64,000 nt of DNA from Bog-473 sp963809715 (GTDB lineage Bacteria > Actinomycetota > Acidimicrobiia > Acidimicrobiales > RAAP-2). Both the position numbers and the translations under genes were made by a program. The notes beneath the pieces are model-generated. The model was not told where the DNA came from. It worked only from the letters and a program-made list of their open reading frames with translations, and did not search any database. The stretch lies in contig CAWEKO010000006.1 of the NCBI GenBank assembly GCA_963809715.1, positions 372,001 to 436,000 of the forward strand. Direction: 5' to 3'. Within the stretch, counting starts at the first letter, position 1; every line of letters begins with the position of its first letter. Of the stretch, positions 8,172 through 15,997 are shown one piece after another.

Positions 8172-9647
8172 TCAGCGTGCCGCGGCCAATGCGTCGGCGA
8201 AGCCGCGCACACGGAGCGAGGTGATGTGTGCCCCATCGGTCTCGAAGACGTCGCGCACCGTGGTGTCGGCGCCTCCCAGGTGGACGTCGATGTCGACCGT
8301 CACCGTGGTGCCGTCGATCTGCAGTGGCCGCGGCGAGGGGCGGAAGTCCTCGAAGGTGAACGTGCGCTCGGTGTAGTACGCCAGGATGTCGGCCCGGCCG
8401 CGGCGCACGTCACCGTCGACGTCGAAGGTGGCGTCGGGCGCAAAGACGCCGCCCAGCAGCGCGGTGTCGTGCGCGGTGACGGCGGTGAAGTAGTCGGCGA
8501 GCAAGCCGGGCAGGCCCTCGATCCGCCGGGGTAGGCGATAGAGGGTGCGCGCGTTGAGCCCGAGCACCCGGGCCTGGGCGGCCGTCGGGCAGGGCGCCAC
8601 CGTGGCCCGGATGGCGTCGACGGCACCGGGGAACGTGGCGTCGTGATGTGGGTAGTCGCTGCCCCAGACGATCCGCTCGGTGCCGATGAACGGGGCGAGC
8701 GCGGGCAGTGTGCGTTCACCGACCTCGAAGCTGATGGCGCACTGGCGGGCGAAGTACTCAGACGGGCGCAGCTCGAGCCCGGGGCAGAAGCCACCGAACG
8801 ACTCGGCTTGCTCGTCGAGCCGCTCGAGCCAGAAGGGGGCCCAACCGCCCGAGGACTCGAGGAACACCACCCGCAGCCCCGGGTGACGCTCCAGCACCCC
8901 GAAGGCGATCAGCTGGGCGCAGGCCAACATCGCCTCGAAGGAGTGGGAGACCGCGTGGAGCACGAGGGGGTTGAAGGGCCGATCGGAGCCGAGCGTCGGC
9001 ACAATCACCGAACTGCCCTCGTGCACGGCGATGGGGACGTCGAGCTCCTCGGCCGCTCGCCACACCGGCTCGTAGGCGCCATCGGGGAGCGAGCGACCGT
9101 GGCACGGGTTGGGCCGGACGAAGCCGGCGACGAAACCGAGCTCGGTCACGGCGCGTCGGAGCTCGTGGGCTGCCGCGTCGGGATCCTGCAAGGGCAGAAG
9201 GGCGGCGCCGAAGAGCCGCCGCCGGTCGGCGCCGCAGTAGGCGGCCAGCCAGTCGTTGTAGGTCCGGGCCAGCGCGACCGCGCCGGCCGGGTCCTCGACC
9301 ACCGAGAAATAGAGCCCGATGGTGGGATAGAGGACGGCCTGGTCGATGCCCTCGACGTCCATGTCGGCCAGGCGGACCGTGGCGTCGGACCCGCCGGGCT
9401 GCGCCTCGGCGAGGGGGCGGAAGGTGGACGGGTCGTCGAAGGTGGAGCCCGGCCGGGCCAGCGTGCCGAGCGGGACGGCCAGGATCTCGGTCCCGCCCAC
9501 CAGCACGTGCTCGTAGCCGTTGGCATCCGCGTGGATGCGCGGGCGCTGATGATCGGGCAGTCCCGCCCAGGCCGCTTCGGGCTCCACCACGTGCCCGTCG
9601 GCGTCCACGATCGGACCGGCGTGCGGCGGGAGGGGCGCCTCGCTCAC
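8172..9647 (-). CDS. Amidohydrolase-2 family protein fused to a SnoaL-like domain
   Basis: A 491-residue protein from the GTG at 9647, which overlaps the upstream stop in a GTGA. Residues from about 10 to 370 form a TIM-barrel amidohydrolase_2 domain: VDADGHVVEPE (DxHxxE metal site), HEGSS in the middle and WGSDYPHHD near the end, supplying the last metal-binding Asp. From about residue 375 the sequence changes to a SnoaL/NTF2-like domain (LLADYFTAVTAHDTALLGG through the end). The fusion is unusual; the two domains are normally separate. It is probably a decarboxylase or hydrolase in aromatic or polyketide-like catabolism, co-expressed with its neighbour. Substrate unknown. Confidence 0.82.
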   Translation of the reverse strand: MSEAPLPPHAGPIVDADGHVVEPEAAWAGLPDHQRPRIHADANGYEHVLVGGTEILAVPLGTLARPGSTFDDPSTFRPLAEAQPGGSDATVRLADMDVEGIDQAVLYPTIGLYFSVVEDPAGAVALARTYNDWLAAYCGADRRRLFGAALLPLQDPDAAAHELRRAVTELGFVAGFVRPNPCHGRSLPDGAYEPVWRAAEELDVPIAVHEGSSVIVPTLGSDRPFNPLVLHAVSHSFEAMLACAQLIAFGVLERHPGLRVVFLESSGGWAPFWLERLDEQAESFGGFCPGLELRPSEYFARQCAISFEVGERTLPALAPFIGTERIVWGSDYPHHDATFPGAVDAIRATVAPCPTAAQARVLGLNARTLYRLPRRIEGLPGLLADYFTAVTAHDTALLGGVFAPDATFDVDGDVRRGRADILAYYTERTFTFEDFRPSPRPLQIDGTTVTVDIDVHLGGADTTVRDVFETDGAHITSLRVRGFADALAAAR

Positions 9648-10876
9648 GTCGCGGCCGTGACCCGCCAGTCGTCGATGGCCGGCAGCGGGTGGCGGAACAG
9701 TGCGGCGGCGTTCCCCCCGGCCACGGCGCGCAGCTCGTCGTCGGGGAGTGTGCCCCAGGTCTGGGCCAGGACCCGTTGGGTGTCGGGCCACGAGGAGTCG
9801 GCGTGCGGATAGTCGCTCTCCACCATGATGTGATCGATCCCGATCACGTGGCGCAGCGGCACCATGGAAGGGTCGTCGATGCTGCAGAACCAGAAGTTCC
9901 GTCGCAGCACCTCGCTGGGCTTGAGGTCCGACGGCCAGGCCTTGCTCTCGCTGCCCGAGGCCGAATGCGAGAGCACGTAGTCGCTCCGGTCCATCAGCAT
10001 GGGCACCCAGCCGATGCCGCCCTCCGACAGCGCCACCTTGAGCTCCGGGAAGCGCAGGGCGACTCCCGACCACAGCCATTCCCCGGCGGCGAGCAGAGCG
10101 TTGACGGGAAAGAAGGTGGGGAGGATCTCGAAGGGCGGGTCGGGCGAGGGCAAGGCCGCCCAGGCAGAGGAGCCCGTGTGCAGGCACACGACGGTCCCGG
10201 TCTCTGCGCAGGCGGCGAGGAAGGGGTCCCACTGGCCGCTGAAGATGGAGGGGAGGCCGAGCTGGGCCGGGAACTCGGGGAAGCTCACCGCTTTGAAGCC
10301 CCGCTCCGCGTTGGCCCGGACCTCGGTCGCGGCCAGCGTGATGTCGTTGAGCCAGGGCAGCTGCAGCGGGATGATGCGATCCGGGTGCGGGGCCGCCCAT
10401 TCCTCGAGGTGCCACTCGTTGAAGGCGCGCAGACAGGCCAGCCCGAGCTCCTTGTCCTGCGCCCGCGAGTACACGGCACCGCAGAAACCGGATACGAGCG
10501 ACGGGAAGCAGAGGGCGGCCCAGATGCCGGCCCGGTCCATGTCGGCGACGCGGGCCTCGATGTCGAAGCAACCGGGTCGCATCTCGTCGAAGCGGGCCGG
10601 CTCCATGCTCCACTCGTCGCGTGGTCGGCCCACCACGGCGTTGAGTCCGATGTTCGGGTACTGCTTGCCCTCGAAGACCCAGGCTTGGGTGCCGTCGTCT
10701 TGCTCCACCACGCGGGGAGCGGCCTCGGCCACGACGGCGGGCAGACGACCCTCGAAGAGGTCGGGCGGCTCAATGAGGTGGTCGTCGACCGAAATGACCG
10801 GGACCAGGATCGGCCGGGGCTCGGGGTCGGGCAGCAGGGTTGCCCGGTGCGACTGATCGGTCTGGGCGGTTCCCAT
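9644..10876 (-). CDS. Amidohydrolase-2 family metal-dependent hydrolase
   Basis: A 410-residue TIM-barrel protein. ISVDDHLIEPPDLFEGR near residue 30 is the DxHxxE metal-binding start, HTGSSAW lies at about residue 230, SEGGIGWVP follows, and VESDYPHADSSWPDT near 345 gives the final Asp. This is the ACMSD-like/amidohydrolase_2 group that includes aromatic-acid decarboxylases. The gene overlaps the next amidohydrolase by 4 bp, so the two are coupled and may form a hetero-oligomer or act in sequence. No Shine-Dalgarno sequence precedes the ATG; a near-palindromic operator begins only 8 bases upstream, which suggests a leaderless, repressor-controlled transcript. Confidence 0.85.
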   Translation of the reverse strand: MGTAQTDQSHRATLLPDPEPRPILVPVISVDDHLIEPPDLFEGRLPAVVAEAAPRVVEQDDGTQAWVFEGKQYPNIGLNAVVGRPRDEWSMEPARFDEMRPGCFDIEARVADMDRAGIWAALCFPSLVSGFCGAVYSRAQDKELGLACLRAFNEWHLEEWAAPHPDRIIPLQLPWLNDITLAATEVRANAERGFKAVSFPEFPAQLGLPSIFSGQWDPFLAACAETGTVVCLHTGSSAWAALPSPDPPFEILPTFFPVNALLAAGEWLWSGVALRFPELKVALSEGGIGWVPMLMDRSDYVLSHSASGSESKAWPSDLKPSEVLRRNFWFCSIDDPSMVPLRHVIGIDHIMVESDYPHADSSWPDTQRVLAQTWGTLPDDELRAVAGGNAAALFRHPLPAIDDWRVTAAT

Positions 10877-10884
10877 GAAGACAT

Positions 10885-10899
10885 GACACTATCGTCAGT
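10885..10899. promoter_or_regulatory. Putative operator, copy 1 of a shared 15-base motif
   Basis: GACACTATCGTCAGT, identical to 14466-14480. With the preceding T it reads TGAC-N2-TA-N2-GTCA, a near-palindrome of the size bound by TetR-type repressors. It lies 8 bases upstream of the amidohydrolase ATG (10876). Confidence 0.55.
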
Positions 10900-11768
10900 C
10901 TCACAAGGGTCACGGGTTGCGCGCGCGTGCGTTGTCTCACTTCGGTCGACCAGGGCGCTCCTGTCGGGGAACCGGAATCTCTCCGAAGTCGCCGATGCCG
11001 CGGAGACCGGATGACCGTTCGACCTGGACGCCGTGGGCCGAAACAGGGTTGACGGGATTGTCGGGACGAAAGCCGAGCCGCACTCCTTCGTCGGCGACGT
11101 GGTAATCGGCGATCGACAGGGCAAAGCCGTCACGCCCGAAGCCATCACCGAGATGGCGACGTCGAGCTACATCAAGAACGCCCGCACTGAACTGAGTGGG
11201 CGGCGATCGTGAAGCCGAGACGTCAGATGGACTCCGAGCTCGGATGGATGCACGTTTCCGTAGGAGGAGGCCGCGGCCTGCTCGGCGGCCCGACTGGCAA
11301 TGTCCTCGGGGCCCCGCGTGGCACTGCCCTGCGCGGCGCTTCCCTGCGCGCCGCGAATGACGATTCTTGTGACGTCCGCCGCTGGCCTTGCGAACGGGAT
11401 CGTCGAGCAGAGCCGCGAACACCGGTGAGGCCGGCTCGTCGGACGATTCGCGGACGTGCCCGTCGGCATGGAGTGTCGAGGCAGTTCTTGGCGTGACCGG
11501 GTCGCCCGGGCCACCGTGTTGACGGGGATTCGGTTCGGGCGCCATGGAACGCGGCCATCTGGGAGCATGAGAAGACAGACGCCATGTGGCGAGCGCGCTC
11601 CTCCCCGCCTGAAGGCACGGCTCGCTGCGAGCGTGTTGCGATCCGAGGCGGCTGAGCGCTGTCCGGTGTGGTCGGGCCCGATGCCGGCGAGCGGTCGCGA
11701 CCATCGACACCGACTCCAACGCTCGGGCCCAGATTCGCGCCACGCGCGCGGACGCTCGTCGTCAGAGA
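10900..11768. other. Intergenic stretch with possible gene remnants
   Basis: No gene can be supported. Two short stretches look like degraded coding sequence. On the plus strand, 11015-11212 stays open and ends AITEMATSSYIKNARTEL before a TGA. On the minus strand, about 11170-11475 reads DEPASPVFAALLDDPVRKA in one frame, then SRAAEQAAASSYGNVHPSEL in another. They overlap, so at most one is real. Neither has a recognised family. Confidence 0.3.
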
Positions 11769-11789
11769 AGTCACAACGCAGTCACAACG
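11769..11789 (+). promoter_or_regulatory. 11-bp-spaced direct repeat upstream of a secreted-protein gene
   Basis: AGTCACAACG occurs at 11769-11778 and again at 11780-11789, a period of 11 bp (one helical turn). This is the layout of response-regulator sites such as PHO boxes. It lies 33 bases before the ATG at 11822. Confidence 0.35.
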
Positions 11790-11821
11790 AACTCATATCC
11801 CCGCTCGCAGGAGAATTTTCT

Positions 11822-14155
11822 ATGGCGCTGATGAGATCGATGCTTTACACTGAGTTGCAACTAGTGGCGGTCCGCCAATCAGTGCGGTCTAGTGGCGGTC
11901 CGGCGGAAAAGGTGGTTAAACAAATGGCGTATTTCAACGCGGGCGGAGTTAGCGAATCTGGCGCGATTCGAGCCAAGGGTGCGGGGCGGCGGGGAGGTGC
12001 GCGGGTCCTCACGCAGTGTCTCTGTGCCCTCGCTCTGTGTTCTGGCGTGTTGCTGAGCGTCGTCACCGGGGCGTCGGCCGCCTCGAGCGGCTCGGCGGCG
12101 CACCAGGCGGCGACGCACAGCAATGGTGCGCAAACCAATAGCGCGAACGTTCAACCGCTTGATCCGGGTTTGAGTGTGACGGATCTCGACAATGGCTCCA
12201 CCACCAACGGGCTCGCCCAGGCCTTGGTCGGGACCGGTCTGACGGTGTCCAACGTCACCTATACGGGCGCGAATCGCGCCGCGGGCACCTTCACCGGCGG
12301 GACGGGCATCATCGGCTTTGACTCAGGCATCGTCCTCGACTCGGGAGCGGCCCAGACCTACTCCACCGATCCCGCCTGCAGCCGAGGCGTCGAAGGCCCG
12401 AACAACTGTTACGAGGCGACCGGCGGGAACCCCGGCGGTCCGGACGGGGGAGACAACTCGACGGATTTCGGGCTTCCCGGAGATGCTGATCTCTCGGCGC
12501 TCGACGGGGACCCCACCTTTGACGCGTCGGTGCTCCAGTTCGATTTCGTTCCTTCCTTCTCCACCGTGCAGTTCAGCTATGTCTTCTCCTCCGAGGAGTA
12601 CAGCGACTTCGCCAACACGGAGTTCAACGACGTGTTCGGCTTCTTCGTGAACGGCACCAACTGTGCGCTCGTACCGGGGACGACCGATCCGGTCGACGTC
12701 AACTCGATCAACGACGGCAACGACGCCGGTGGTGACACGACGCCGCACAATCCGCAGTTCTTCGTCAACAACGTGCCGCCGACGTTGAACACGCAGATGG
12801 ACGGCTTGACCACCGTGCTGACGTGCTCGGCCGATGTCGTTCCTGGCGTCACCAACCACATGAAGCTGGCCATCGCGGACGGGAGCGACCCGGTCCTCGA
12901 CTCCGCCGTCTTCCTCCAAGGACAGAGCTTGGTTAGCGGAACCGGAATCACGACGTCGCTCTCGGGTGGCGGCCAGTCCGGCCCGACCATTTCGGTCCCC
13001 CAAAACACCGCAGTCTCCGACACGGCCACCCTCTCGGGTGCCAACTCGGCGACGGCCACGGGTACGGTTGACTACAAGGTGTTCTCCGACGCCAACTGTA
13101 CGAACCTGGTCAGTGACGAGGGCACGGTGACGGTGAGCGGCCAGGCGGTCCCGGCGTCGAATGCCGCGACCATCTCGGCTCCGGGCACGTATTTCTGGCA
13201 GGCCGCCTACTCGGGCGATTCGCTCAACAACCCCGTCACGAGTCCGTGTGGCACCGAGGTTGAAACAGTGACGAGCCCGATCAACCCCACCGCTGTGTCG
13301 ACCACACTCTCTGGTGGAGGGAAGTCCGGCGGTAGCATCGGGGTCCTGCCCAGTACCGCGGTCACCGACTCGGCGACGTTGACGGGCGCTACCGCTTCGA
13401 CGGCCACGGGGACAGTGACGTACAACGTCTTCTCGGACGCGGCGTGCGGCACAGCAGTGGTCACCGGGTCTCCCGAGACGATCACCACCCCCGGCACGTT
13501 GCCCGACTCGCCGGCGCAGAGCTTCGCCACACCGGGGAAGTACTACTGGCAGGCGGCGTATTCGGGTGACCCCGCGAACAGTCCGTCCACCAGCACCTGT
13601 GGCTCAGAGATCGAGACGGTCAAGAGCACGCCGACCTGCACGCTTTCCGCCGTCAACGTCGGGCCGCCATCGCAGGTGGTCTACACGGCTCAGGACCCCG
13701 TCGCTGGCTTGGCGAGCGTCGTACCAATCCGAGACCAAAACGTGACCCCCTTCGTTTCGGGATTCTCGGCGGGGACCACCGGTCCCGTCACGGTCACGTT
13801 CACGAAGCTGGTCGAAGGGAAGGGTGGGGAGAGCGGAATCCTCGCCATCAACTCCCAGGGCAGGCGCGTGAAGTGCTTGGGCCAGTTCAAGACGATGATG
13901 CCAAGGCGAACCGACACCCAGGGCTTCACCTACCGCAACAGGTTCAGCAATCTGGTGATTCAGAACGGATCGCCGGGCCTTACCGCTGCACGCCTGACCT
14001 TGAATGGGGGAACGCCGGACACGATCGGCCTGACTCCAGGTGAGACCTTCACCGAGTCACTCGTGGGCCTGAAGCCAAACCGTCTGGTGGCACAAGGTAT
14101 CGGGGTCGACAAGCAACATGCCGTCCTGGTCGTGTGGGGGCATCCGTTGTTCTGA
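11822..14155 (+). CDS. Secreted choice-of-anchor-L domain protein with Ig-like repeats
   Basis: A 777-residue exported protein. The ATG at 11822 has AGGAG 8 bases upstream; the ATG at 11924 is an alternative and gives a more usual signal peptide. A hydrophobic export segment (CLCALALCSGVLLSVVTGA) precedes an Ala-rich cleavage region. The next about 270 residues form a choice-of-anchor-L domain (LAQALVGTGLTVSN start, a GTGIIGFDSGIVLDSG core, FSYVFSSEEY and FNDVFGFFVNG motifs). Two Ig-like repeats of about 110 residues follow, each opening TTLSGGG and ending YYWQAAYSG or YFWQAAYSG. A C-terminal region has no recognised domain. The family is extracellular; function unknown. A strong terminator follows. 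Confidence 0.8.
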   Translation: MALMRSMLYTELQLVAVRQSVRSSGGPAEKVVKQMAYFNAGGVSESGAIRAKGAGRRGGARVLTQCLCALALCSGVLLSVVTGASAASSGSAAHQAATHSNGAQTNSANVQPLDPGLSVTDLDNGSTTNGLAQALVGTGLTVSNVTYTGANRAAGTFTGGTGIIGFDSGIVLDSGAAQTYSTDPACSRGVEGPNNCYEATGGNPGGPDGGDNSTDFGLPGDADLSALDGDPTFDASVLQFDFVPSFSTVQFSYVFSSEEYSDFANTEFNDVFGFFVNGTNCALVPGTTDPVDVNSINDGNDAGGDTTPHNPQFFVNNVPPTLNTQMDGLTTVLTCSADVVPGVTNHMKLAIADGSDPVLDSAVFLQGQSLVSGTGITTSLSGGGQSGPTISVPQNTAVSDTATLSGANSATATGTVDYKVFSDANCTNLVSDEGTVTVSGQAVPASNAATISAPGTYFWQAAYSGDSLNNPVTSPCGTEVETVTSPINPTAVSTTLSGGGKSGGSIGVLPSTAVTDSATLTGATASTATGTVTYNVFSDAACGTAVVTGSPETITTPGTLPDSPAQSFATPGKYYWQAAYSGDPANSPSTSTCGSEIETVKSTPTCTLSAVNVGPPSQVVYTAQDPVAGLASVVPIRDQNVTPFVSGFSAGTTGPVTVTFTKLVEGKGGESGILAINSQGRRVKCLGQFKTMMPRRTDTQGFTYRNRFSNLVIQNGSPGLTAARLTLNGGTPDTIGLTPGETFTESLVGLKPNRLVAQGIGVDKQHAVLVVWGHPLF
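11861..11902 (+). repeat. 14-bp direct repeat, 28-bp period
   Basis: CTAGTGGCGGTCCG occurs at 11861-11874 and 11889-11902, between the two candidate starts of the choice-of-anchor-L gene. If the downstream ATG is used, this lies in the mRNA leader or promoter. Confidence 0.7.
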
Positions 14156-14211
14156 CCAGGTGCCTTGCAGGGGAAACTCATCGATCCTGCGAAACCGGCG
14201 CATTTGAATGG

Positions 14212-14246
14212 AAGGCCCCTGGCGGAGATGCCAGGGGCCTTTCATT
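14212..14246 (+). terminator. Rho-independent terminator
   Basis: A perfect 12-bp stem (14212-14223 with 14230-14241), a 6-base loop, then TTCATTT. It ends the choice-of-anchor-L transcript. Confidence 0.85.
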
Positions 14247-14465
14247 TGGAGTAAGCCGGCGCCGGAAGTAGAGCGCTCCAGGGGCGACCCGATATCCGGA
14301 GTGAGGTAACCGCTCCAGGGTCAGCGCTTTGCGAAGGCTGGTCCATGTGGTCGCCACGACGTTGACCACGTCAACCCCGGAACACCTTGGCCTTTCAGGC
14401 CACCTTCGTGCCTGCATCTGACGCCCATTGCGAAGACCTTGGCGTTCGTCGGCCTGGTGTTGTAG

Positions 14466-14480
14466 GACACTATCGTCAGT
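14466..14480. promoter_or_regulatory. Putative operator, copy 2 of a shared 15-base motif
   Basis: GACACTATCGTCAGT, identical to the copy at 10885-10899, ends 26 bases before the ATG of the aldehyde dehydrogenase operon. It probably overlaps the promoter. Confidence 0.55.
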
Positions 14481-14506
14481 AAAAGTCAGCCGGCCTGGGG
14501 GTGCGC

Positions 14507-15997
14507 ATGACCACACACGTCGAGGAGGTCGCGACCAGGGTCGGGTTGGTGATCGGGGGCGACGTTGAATCGGGGGGGAACGGCACCTATCTGGTGACGA
14601 ACCCGGCCCGTCCCGCCGAGGTCGTGCTCGAGGCGCCTGCCACCTCGGCCGACCAGCTCGATCGGGCCGTCGGCGCCGGCCGCCGCTCGCAGAAGACCTG
14701 GGCCGCCTTGCCCGCCGAGGAGCGGGCCGCCCTGGTGTTGGCCGCCGCAGAAGCCGGCGTGGCCGCGGTCGAAGCCGGCAACCTGGCCCGTCTCCTCACC
14801 CGCGAGCACGGTAAGACCTATGTCGAGTCGATCTTCGACACCGCAACCATGGCCGGGATGGCCGCCGCCTTCGCCCCGGTCGTTGCCGACGCGCTGGCCC
14901 CACGCCACGTCAGCGGGGGATCGACCCGGATCGAGTGGGTGCCCCACGGTGTCGTGGCTGCCATCCTGCCGTTCAACTGGCCGGTGTCGGTGATGGCCAA
15001 CAAAGCGCTGCCCGCCCTCCTGGCCGGGAACGCCGTGGTGGTCAAGGCTCCCCCCACCTGTCCGGCCACCGTCCTGCTCGTGGCGGCCGCCATGGCCCAG
15101 GTCCTGCCGCCCGGCATCCTGAGCGTCGTCAACGGGCCCGACGCCGCGCTCGGGGCTGCGCTGGTCGGCCATCCTGACGTGGACATGGTGTCCTTCACCG
15201 GAGGTGTGGGCACCGGCCAGGCCGTCATGGCCGCAGCCGCCCGCACGACGCGCCCCGTCGTGCTCGAGCTCGGGGGTAACGACGCCGCCATCGTCGCCCC
15301 CGACGTGACGGTGGACGCCACTCTGGCCAACCGCCTGGTCGACGCCGCCTTCGTCACCAGCGGTCAGGTCTGCATGGCGGTCAAACGGCTCTACGTGCAC
15401 CGTGATCAGCTCGAGCGCACGGTGGACGCGCTGGCCGAGCGGTTGGCCTCCGAGCTGGTGGGTGACGGGCTGGCCGAGGGAGTGACGATGGGCCCGGTGC
15501 ACACCGCGGCGGCCAAGGAACGGGTCGAGACCCTGGTGGCGGAGGCTGAGGATGGTGGCGCGGCGGTGATACGACCTGGCCGGTTGCGCGACGAGGATGT
15601 GGCGACCGGCGGGTACTTCGTCTCGCCGACCTTGGTCATCGCCCCGGATCCCGGGGCCGGCATCGTGCGCGAGGAACAGTTCGCCCCGGCGCTCCCGATC
15701 ATCCCCTATGACGACATGGACGACGTCGTGGCCGCAGCGAACGACACGTCGTTCGGGCTGTGCGCGTCGATCTGGAGCAACGACGACGCGCTGGCAGCCG
15801 ACGTGGCCGAGCGGCTGGTGGCCGGGACCGTCTTCGTCAACGCGCACGGGCTCTCCGCGGTCGACATGTACGCGCCGATGGGCGGGTGGAAGCAGTCGGG
15901 CTTCGGGGTCGAGCTGGGCACCGAGGGGATGCAGGCGTTCGCCCGCCAGCGGGTGCTCGTGAGCCGGCCCGGGCCGGCAGAGGGAGAGGGCACATGA
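14507..15997 (+). CDS. NAD(P)-dependent aldehyde dehydrogenase
   Basis: A 496-residue ALDH-superfamily enzyme. The ATG at 14507 is preferred because GGGGG lies about 5 bases before it; an in-frame GTG at 14501 is an alternative. The family landmarks are in order: ILPFNWPVSVMANKALPALL (NAD-binding region), FTGGVGTGQAVM, VVLELGGNDAAIV (general-base Glu), SGQVCMAVKRLYV (catalytic Cys) and GGWKQSGFGVELGTEG near the C-terminus. It oxidises an aldehyde to an acid; the substrate is unknown. Its stop overlaps the next gene in an ATGA, so the aldehyde dehydrogenase and a D-aminoacylase-like amidohydrolase are one operon behind the operator at 14466-14480. Confidence 0.9.
   Translation: MTTHVEEVATRVGLVIGGDVESGGNGTYLVTNPARPAEVVLEAPATSADQLDRAVGAGRRSQKTWAALPAEERAALVLAAAEAGVAAVEAGNLARLLTREHGKTYVESIFDTATMAGMAAAFAPVVADALAPRHVSGGSTRIEWVPHGVVAAILPFNWPVSVMANKALPALLAGNAVVVKAPPTCPATVLLVAAAMAQVLPPGILSVVNGPDAALGAALVGHPDVDMVSFTGGVGTGQAVMAAAARTTRPVVLELGGNDAAIVAPDVTVDATLANRLVDAAFVTSGQVCMAVKRLYVHRDQLERTVDALAERLASELVGDGLAEGVTMGPVHTAAAKERVETLVAEAEDGGAAVIRPGRLRDEDVATGGYFVSPTLVIAPDPGAGIVREEQFAPALPIIPYDDMDDVVAAANDTSFGLCASIWSNDDALAADVAERLVAGTVFVNAHGLSAVDMYAPMGGWKQSGFGVELGTEGMQAFARQRVLVSRPGPAEGEGT

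Noticed and set aside
9648..10613. Upstream extension of the amidohydrolase/SnoaL gene to 813 codons
   Set aside because: The extension covers another amidohydrolase in a different frame; the GTG at 9647 with GTGA overlap is the natural start.
11223..11774. A 183-codon minus-strand frame
   Set aside because: Composition is unlike the neighbouring proteins and no family is seen; the stretch is treated as possible remnants only.
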